A stretch of 7,543 nucleotides of DNA from Candidatus Poseidoniaceae archaeon (GTDB taxonomy: Archaea > Thermoplasmatota > Poseidoniia > Poseidoniales > Poseidoniaceae). The stretch is taken from positions 1-7,543 of the forward strand of contig DUIP01000122.1 of the NCBI GenBank assembly GCA_013330285.1. The letters run 5' to 3'. The notes under the pieces were generated by a model. The model worked only from the letters and a program-made list of their open reading frames with translations, did no database searches and was not told the origin of the DNA. The position numbers were made by a program, and so were the translations under genes. Shown piece after piece: positions 1 through 4,283 of this stretch; position 1 is the stretch's first letter; each line of letters opens with the position of its first letter.

Positions 1-416
1 AGAAGTGGGTGACCTCGTCTCCCGTTGCTGGATAAATTCGAACTTTGCTCTTGTTCCATAAGGCGCACAACATGGTCTTTCGACCAACCGGGCCGGTCGA
101 CTGGAGCGATGATGACCTTTCTTGGGACGCGCCCCTTGTCGCCCATGAGCGCAAGTAAACCTCGTTGAACTGTACCTGTCCTGCCTGCTTCAGGGTCTGC
201 ATTGACAACAACTGTTGCATCCATGGATTGAGTCATGACATCAAACTGAAGCTCTTGACGGGTCACAACGACCACAGGTGTGCATCCTGCGTCAAGTAAA
301 CGCTTTACTGCAAGACCAACCAAGGTTGTCGAGCCAACGCCAACAAGGGCCTTTGGCTGACCTAAGCGTCGGCTTGCGCCCGCAGCCAAAACAAGGGCGG
401 GGCATCCACTGGCCAT
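1..416 (-). CDS. MocA/MobA-like molybdenum-cofactor nucleotidyltransferase family protein, partial (3' end beyond left edge)
   Basis: The reading frame starts at an ATG at 416-414 and stays open to position 1, giving 138 codons of N-terminal sequence. It begins with the nucleotide-binding signature of the MobA-like NTP transferase family, LVLAAGASRRLGQPKAL at residues 8-24 (general form LAAGxSxRmGxxKxL). Next come a Rossmann-type strand (PVVVVT, 47-52), an N-x-D-x5-G segment at 72-79, the metal-binding P-x-D-x-P motif (PVDRP, 105-109) and GRRGHP at 132-137, which is typical of the MocA branch. Known MocA/MobA enzymes transfer CMP or GMP onto molybdopterin, and relatives act on other sugar-phosphate or cofactor substrates, so the exact substrate cannot be read here. 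Upstream of the ATG the frame is open to a stop at 480-482 but has no better start. No Shine-Dalgarno sequence is visible. The gene diverges from the unrecognised plus-strand gene at 488. Confidence 0.85.
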   Translation of the reverse strand, partial: MASGCPALVLAAGASRRLGQPKALVGVGSTTLVGLAVKRLLDAGCTPVVVVTRQELQFDVMTQSMDATVVVNADPEAGRTGTVQRGLLALMGDKGRVPRKVIIAPVDRPGWSKDHVVRLMEQEQSSNLSSNGRRGHPL

Positions 417-440
417 GGATTTGGGTTGTGCCCGCCAGTC

Positions 441-449
441 ATGTAGTTT
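441..449 (-). promoter_or_regulatory. Possible TATA-like element for the MocA-like gene
   Basis: The minus strand reads AAACTACAT here, centred about 29 bases before the ATG at 416. The 71-base divergent spacer (417-487) is otherwise fairly GC-rich. The position suits an archaeal TATA box with a very short or absent leader, but the match is weak. Confidence 0.22.
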
Positions 450-459
450 GCTTTGTTGT

Positions 460-468
460 TCAAATACA
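460..468 (+). promoter_or_regulatory. Possible TATA-like element for the unrecognised gene at 488
   Basis: TCAAATACA is centred 24 bases before the chosen ATG at 488, and the bases in between contain no Shine-Dalgarno sequence. This supports the start at 488 and a leaderless transcript. It is inferred from position and composition only. Confidence 0.28.
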
Positions 469-487
469 CTCGAGCGGCTTCAAGCAC

Positions 488-1240
488 ATGTCGAAAAACA
501 AGTCCAAGTTATCAGAACCAGAGCAACGTTCACTTGAGCTTCTTGGGAGCATTGTTGAGGCGAATGAATGGGCAGAATACATCGTTCAGAAGCATCGCCT
601 CATCACGATCCGGGTCAAGGGCCGTTCGAACCGTTGGTACCTGATCGAAGCGCGGTTGAACAACGGGAGCGATCCCCGTCTTCGTTTTGACTTCCGAGGA
701 TGGCGCACCATTGTGATGGGTGGTGCTCGAAAACGTGACATTACCCACAAAAACCGATATTGCGTAAATTTGTGCCTCAGCACACATTCCACTGGGAAGT
801 TGCCATTTGGGGATAAAATTGCAGCGCTATGCCTCTCCTTACACAACGATCTCACGACGGCAATGACCATTCCTTTGCTGGCTCAATTTATTGTATGTCC
901 AAGAGATGAATTGGAGAAAATCATGGTTTTTCAAGACGAGATGGTCATTTACAGAGAAATGTTTGGCGGTCCCATGGATGGTTTTGGAAACCCACCTTAC
1001 CAGGAAACGATTGAAGATGAGCATGAGGAACCTTACCCCTATTGGGATGACGCTGACTTTCACAATCACGAAGCGAACACGCCCCCGCCAGAGGAGCATG
1101 ACCCCTCACTGCAGGATGAACCATCGCCGTTGACGGAAGAAGAAATTGCAGAGATGCGATTGTGGGATGCCTACGAACAACATATGGAAGACCTTGCTCG
1201 GCAAGAAGAATGGAGTCGGCGGCGCGAAGAAGATCAATAG
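488..1240 (+). CDS. Unrecognised 250-residue protein with acidic, proline-rich C-terminal tail
   Basis: I do not recognise this protein. The frame is open further upstream (from 278), but that part lies antisense to the MocA-like gene, so the ATG at 488, just outside it, is the sensible start. Residues 1-30 look helical and charged. Residues 36-140 look like a folded, mainly beta domain, with GRSNRWYLIEA at 45-55, GWRTIVMGG at 71-79, C-x3-C-x3-H at 92-100, and LPFGDKIAALCLSLHND at 105-121 followed by IPLLAQFI at 128-135. From memory, similar 'YC...LP.GD..A..L.L..D' segments occur in small uncharacterised proteins; this is a weak resemblance, not an assignment. From about 165 the sequence is low in complexity and rich in Glu, Asp, Pro and His, ending in a charged helix (216-250). 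There is no signal peptide or membrane segment, so it is probably cytoplasmic. Its stop is one base from the stop of the convergent acyl-CoA dehydrogenase. Confidence 0.8.
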   Translation: MSKNKSKLSEPEQRSLELLGSIVEANEWAEYIVQKHRLITIRVKGRSNRWYLIEARLNNGSDPRLRFDFRGWRTIVMGGARKRDITHKNRYCVNLCLSTHSTGKLPFGDKIAALCLSLHNDLTTAMTIPLLAQFIVCPRDELEKIMVFQDEMVIYREMFGGPMDGFGNPPYQETIEDEHEEPYPYWDDADFHNHEANTPPPEEHDPSLQDEPSPLTEEEIAEMRLWDAYEQHMEDLARQEEWSRRREEDQ

Positions 1241-1241
1241 T

Positions 1242-2390
1242 TCACAAATCCTTGGTGATTTCTCGACCAATAATCATCCGTTGAACTTGAGAAGAACCTT
1301 CGTAAATCTGCATGACCTTGGCTGCACGCATCAATTGCGCTACTGGGTATTCCTCAGAATAGCCATACCCACCAAAGACTTGAACCGCATCAGTGGAGAC
1401 TTCCATGGCGGTATCTGAAGCAAATCGCTTTGCGTGTGCTGCTGACTCGGTATTGCGAAGACCTGCGTCAGATTCAGCTGCCGATTTCCACGTGAGCATT
1501 CTTGATGCCTCAATTTTGGTCTTCATATCTGCAAGCATGAATTGAATGGCCTGATGCTGATGGAGGTGCTTACCGAAGGTTTTGCGCTCACCTGAATAGC
1601 GAAGGGCGTGCTCGTAAGAAGCACGTGCAAGCCCTGTAGCGTGCGCAGCAATGTTTGGCCTCGACATGTCGAAGGCTTTCATGGCGTTCATCCACCCACC
1701 AGATTCCGAACCACCGATGAGATAATCGGCAGGCACCCTCACATCGTCGAAGGTGATGGAACGCGTATCGGAGCAGCGTTGCCCCATATTGGTTTCTTTC
1801 TTGCCAAGACTGAACCCTGGTGTATCTTTTTCCACAATGAACCCTGACATGCCCTTGTAGCCAGCCTCAACGTCTGTCTTTGCTAGAACAAAGAAGAAAT
1901 CTGCATGCCCTGCACCAGTGATCCACATTTTCGAACCATTGATGACGTATTCATCACCATCGCGAACAGCTGTGGTTTTGCATGCTGCAACGTCAGATCC
2001 AGCCCCTGGTTCGGTCACAGCGTATGAGGCAAGAGCGCCTTCCTCTGCGACTTTTCGGAGCCATACATCCTTTTGAGCATCGGTCGCACCAGTGATGATC
2101 GGTGCACAAGCAAGAGCGGTCGCATAGGCTGCGGTTGCAAAACCAGGATCGCCCCAGGCGAGTTCCTCATTGACAAGCACTTCTTCCATTGAGCCAAGGC
2201 CTGGCCCGCCGTATGCCTCAGGAATGTGGAGATTGAGCAAACCCATCTCATGAGCCGCTTGAATGGTTTCCTTGGGATAGGTCGAGGTGGCGTCCCAGTG
2301 TTCCGCATGTGGACGAATTTCATCCACTGCAAATTCGTGAGCAAGTTCCTTGAGCATTTCCTGCATTTCATCAAGTTGGAAGTTGACCAT
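1242..2390 (-). CDS. Acyl-CoA dehydrogenase (FAD-dependent, short/medium-chain or short-branched type)
   Basis: The 382-residue product has the family's usual length and domain order: N-terminal helices (1-120), a beta domain (about 121-230) and C-terminal helices (231-382). These enzymes oxidise acyl-CoA to trans-2-enoyl-CoA and pass electrons through FAD to electron-transfer flavoprotein. Visible signatures are YAVTEPGAGSD (123-133), MWITGAG (155-161), the FAD-contact ERKTFGKHLHQHQA (268-281) and VFGGYGYSEEYP (338-349). The catalytic base is Glu364 in QIYEGSSQVQR, the position used by butyryl-, medium-chain and short-branched enzymes. The isovaleryl-CoA dehydrogenase base position holds Ser243. 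Within the second family signature, the usual Arg and Asp ('ERLxRDAK') are Gln352 and Ala356. The ATG at 2390 is chosen because MVNFQLDEMQEML matches the family N terminus; the frame also opens at a TTG at 2432. It lies 38 bases after the exchanger gene, probably in one transcript. Confidence 0.95.
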   Translation of the reverse strand: MVNFQLDEMQEMLKELAHEFAVDEIRPHAEHWDATSTYPKETIQAAHEMGLLNLHIPEAYGGPGLGSMEEVLVNEELAWGDPGFATAAYATALACAPIITGATDAQKDVWLRKVAEEGALASYAVTEPGAGSDVAACKTTAVRDGDEYVINGSKMWITGAGHADFFFVLAKTDVEAGYKGMSGFIVEKDTPGFSLGKKETNMGQRCSDTRSITFDDVRVPADYLIGGSESGGWMNAMKAFDMSRPNIAAHATGLARASYEHALRYSGERKTFGKHLHQHQAIQFMLADMKTKIEASRMLTWKSAAESDAGLRNTESAAHAKRFASDTAMEVSTDAVQVFGGYGYSEEYPVAQLMRAAKVMQIYEGSSQVQRMIIGREITKDL

Positions 2391-2411
2391 GCTGATGGGA
2401 GGAGGCCACCC

Positions 2412-2418
2412 TTTATGT
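2412..2418 (-). promoter_or_regulatory. Possible TATA-like element for the acyl-CoA dehydrogenase
   Basis: The minus strand reads ACATAAA, centred 25 bases before the ATG at 2390, within the short spacer after the exchanger gene. No Shine-Dalgarno sequence precedes the ATG; the nearest stretch is pyrimidine-rich (CCTCCTCCC). It could let this gene be transcribed separately from the exchanger. Confidence 0.25.
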
Positions 2419-2428
2419 CTCCATTGTT

Positions 2429-3559
2429 TCAACCAAATACAATGATGCCTCGACGGTAGAGTTCAAGCGAGATCAAGAAGGCAACGTAGATGCTGATCAT
2501 AATCCAGCCTTCCCATTTCCTGAATTCATAGGCAGTTCTCATCATCAGCAACGCCGACAGACAGCCAATCACTGTGAATGGCATGATGATGTAGATGATC
2601 AGATCATAACCACCAGCAGTGATGACCAATGGATGAATAAGACCTGCGATGCCGATTGAAAGCAAAGGATCGGTGATGTTTGAGCCAATGAGTGTTCCAA
2701 TAGCCACGCCTTGACTGCGTCGTGCGGCCATGAGCGCGATGGTCAATTCAGGTAAGGACGTACCAATCCCTGAGACCGTGGTCCCAACAACTGCTTCTGG
2801 CACACCTAGATCGCTGGCAATCAATTGGGCATAATTGACAAGTTGTTCTGCCGCAAATACAGCGAAAGATAAGCCAACAATGACCATCACGATGTAGGCC
2901 GTTGTGCTCCATGAAGAGCCATGGGTTTCAGTTGATTCTACGTATTTCAGTTCTTCAGCTTGGATTTCTTTTCGATTGGTGAGCAGCCAAGTGATGTAGA
3001 CGACATAGAGTGTGACTAAGATTCCTGCTTCCCATTGCTGGAGGGTCCCTTCAGTGATGAGGAAGAAACTCAGGATGAGCACTGAGAGGAGCATGATTTG
3101 ACCGTCCCTTTTCAGCCAAGATTCCCTAATTTTGAGACCTCTGTTCACCACCACGATACCCATGATGAGGGTGATTTGAACAAACACTGAACCAAGAATA
3201 CCGCCAATGGCAAAATCAGCTAAGGCGGGATCAGAACCAATGGTGTTTGCCGCCGAACTCGTGACCAAGATTTCAGGCAACGAGGTCCCAATTGAAACGA
3301 TCGTCAAGCCAATCACAACCTCGGGTAAACCACCGCGCCGAGCCAACCCCTTGGCGCCTTCAATGAAGAAATCAGCAGAAAAAATGAGGAGGAAAAGTGC
3401 CAATATTGCAATGCTCAGTGTCACGGCGATATTGTTGGCACTCAACTCAGCAGAAATCACCTTCAAGCCGATTAAGCCAAGGAAAAGGGCGCCAGTGGTG
3501 ATCAGGGTCTGAAAATGAACCAATTGAGGAATCCCCATCACCTTCTGGTCGGACTCCAT
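2429..3559 (-). CDS. CaCA-superfamily cation/Ca2+ exchanger (NCX_Mj/YrbG-like)
   Basis: This 376-residue integral membrane protein has about 11 hydrophobic segments and the two alpha-repeats of cation/Ca2+ exchangers. Repeat 1 has GLTIVSIGTSLPE (84-96) and ILGSVFVQ (121-128); repeat 2 has GTTVSGIGTSLPE (259-271) and IGSNITDP (291-298). By comparison with the structurally known archaeal exchanger NCX_Mj, the ion-coordinating residues Thr92, Ser93, Glu96, Ser124, Thr267, Ser268, Glu271, Ser293 and Asp296 are kept, but the NCX_Mj Asn81 position is Gln128. These carriers usually move Ca2+ out against Na+ or H+. A charged loop (about 196-218) joins the halves. An extra hydrophobic segment (18-36) precedes the usual first helix (44-62). 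The start is the ATG at 3559; an internal ATG at 3538 is an alternative. It diverges from the aquaporin and probably leads a transcript into the acyl-CoA dehydrogenase. Confidence 0.95.
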   Translation of the reverse strand: MESDQKVMGIPQLVHFQTLITTGALFLGLIGLKVISAELSANNIAVTLSIAILALFLLIFSADFFIEGAKGLARRGGLPEVVIGLTIVSIGTSLPEILVTSSAANTIGSDPALADFAIGGILGSVFVQITLIMGIVVVNRGLKIRESWLKRDGQIMLLSVLILSFFLITEGTLQQWEAGILVTLYVVYITWLLTNRKEIQAEELKYVESTETHGSSWSTTAYIVMVIVGLSFAVFAAEQLVNYAQLIASDLGVPEAVVGTTVSGIGTSLPELTIALMAARRSQGVAIGTLIGSNITDPLLSIGIAGLIHPLVITAGGYDLIIYIIMPFTVIGCLSALLMMRTAYEFRKWEGWIMISIYVAFLISLELYRRGIIVFG

Positions 3560-3575
3560 GCTTTGCGCTGAACGC

Positions 3576-3580
3576 CCTCC
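3576..3580 (-). promoter_or_regulatory. Shine-Dalgarno-like GGAGG, distant from the exchanger start
   Basis: The minus strand carries GAAGGAGGGCG, the only strong Shine-Dalgarno-like run before any gene in the window. It ends 16 bases before the ATG at 3559, too far for normal use, and no alternative start lies 5-10 bases after it. It may be chance. Confidence 0.15.
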
Positions 3581-3600
3581 TTCTTCACCCTTCTCTTACG

Positions 3601-3607
3601 ATTTAAC
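3601..3607 (-). promoter_or_regulatory. Possible TATA-like element for the exchanger gene
   Basis: The minus strand reads GTTAAAT, centred 45 bases before the exchanger ATG, in the AT-rich part of the divergent spacer. Use of this element would give a leader of about 20 bases, so this gene would not be leaderless. The call rests on position and composition only. Confidence 0.2.
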
Positions 3608-3631
3608 TCAATATTCTCAATTCAAAAGGCA

Positions 3632-3637
3632 CTTAAT
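3632..3637 (+). promoter_or_regulatory. Possible TATA-like element for the aquaporin
   Basis: CTTAAT is centred 25 bases before the aquaporin ATG at 3660. The region between has no Shine-Dalgarno sequence. It supports the downstream start over the ATG at 3558. Confidence 0.28.
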
Positions 3638-3659
3638 CCTCAGTCGGTCGCACCTTCAT

Positions 3660-4283
3660 ATGCTGAAGCGTGCCTTTGCCGAATTTATTGGCACTTGGTT
3701 CATGGTTGGTGTTGGTTGCGGAAGCATAGCCATGGGCGCTCCCGGTTGGCTGATTTCCATCTCTTTTGGCCTCGCTGTAACCCTCGCCATCTTGGCACTG
3801 CAGCCAATCAGTGGCGCCCATATCAATCCAGCAGTGAGTATTGCGTTCATGCGTTCAGGTCATCTTGAGAAAGAAGCCTTAGCACCCTACATTGCAGCTC
3901 AACTTGCAGGTGCATTAACTGCAGCATGGATGCTTGGCGGGGTGGGGGAAACACAACTTGCAAACAACGTGAGCATGCTTCAGGGGACAGCTGTTGAAAT
4001 TTTCATCACCTTTTCCCTCATGGCTTCGATCTATTGGATTGTCGTCAAGTCAGAAACCCATGTCTCCATCGCCTTTTTTGTCGGGGGCGCTGTGGGAATT
4101 CTTGCCTACTTCTTCGGTCCAATGACGGGTGCATCGATGAATCCTGCTCGTACCTTCGGACCAAATATTGTCGGCGGTTTTGCCACCAGCATACCGTTCT
4201 ATAGTTTAACTACCGTCGCTGGTGCACTCCTTGCAGCAGAAGTGTACATCCGTATCTATGGGAAAAAGCAGCCTCAAGATTGA
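3660..4283 (+). CDS. Aquaporin / MIP-family water or small-solute channel
   Basis: The 207-residue product has six predicted membrane helices and both NPA half-helices of the major intrinsic protein family: SGAHINPAVS (55-64) and TGASMNPARTFGP (157-169). The N terminus MLKRAFAEFIGTWFMVGVG (1-19) matches the first helix of the family, which fixes the start at 3660. A longer frame from the ATG at 3558 adds 34 residues unlike any aquaporin N terminus. Counting from the NPA Asn residues, the selectivity-filter positions read Phe (H1), Ala (H2), Ala (LE1) and Arg (LE2). The His at H2 of strict water channels is missing. This is closer to archaeal AqpM and plant TIP channels than to AqpZ, so solutes other than water are possible. 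The C terminus is short and basic. The last 10 bases overlap the end of the convergent E1 gene. It diverges from the exchanger. Confidence 0.95.
   Translation: MLKRAFAEFIGTWFMVGVGCGSIAMGAPGWLISISFGLAVTLAILALQPISGAHINPAVSIAFMRSGHLEKEALAPYIAAQLAGALTAAWMLGGVGETQLANNVSMLQGTAVEIFITFSLMASIYWIVVKSETHVSIAFFVGGAVGILAYFFGPMTGASMNPARTFGPNIVGGFATSIPFYSLTTVAGALLAAEVYIRIYGKKQPQD
4263..4267 (-). terminator. Possible oligo-T terminator after the fused E1 gene
   Basis: The minus strand has five consecutive T residues (GCTTTTTCCC) 7-11 bases after the E1 stop codon. Archaeal termination often needs only a T tract without a hairpin. It lies inside the 3' end of the aquaporin gene on the other strand, so it could be coincidental. 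Confidence 0.25.

Noticed and set aside
278..487. Upstream extension of the plus-strand frame that would make the unrecognised protein 320 residues long
   Set aside because: Most of this stretch is antisense to the clear MocA-like coding sequence, and the added residues look like a shadow translation. The ATG at 488 lies in the intergenic spacer with an AT-rich box 24 bases upstream.
1242..2390. Assignment as isovaleryl-CoA dehydrogenase, to pair with a branched-chain E1
   Set aside because: The catalytic Glu is at the MCAD-type position (Glu364), and the isovaleryl-type position is Ser243.
2391..2432. TTG start at 2432 for the acyl-CoA dehydrogenase, overlapping the exchanger stop codon
   Set aside because: The 14 added residues (Trp-, Pro- and Lys-rich) do not resemble the family, whereas the ATG at 2390 gives the usual N terminus.
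3558..3659. Longer aquaporin start at the ATG at 3558, overlapping the exchanger start codon
   Set aside because: The added 34 residues are polar and unlike aquaporin N termini, while MLKRAFAEFIGTWF from 3660 matches the family's first helix.
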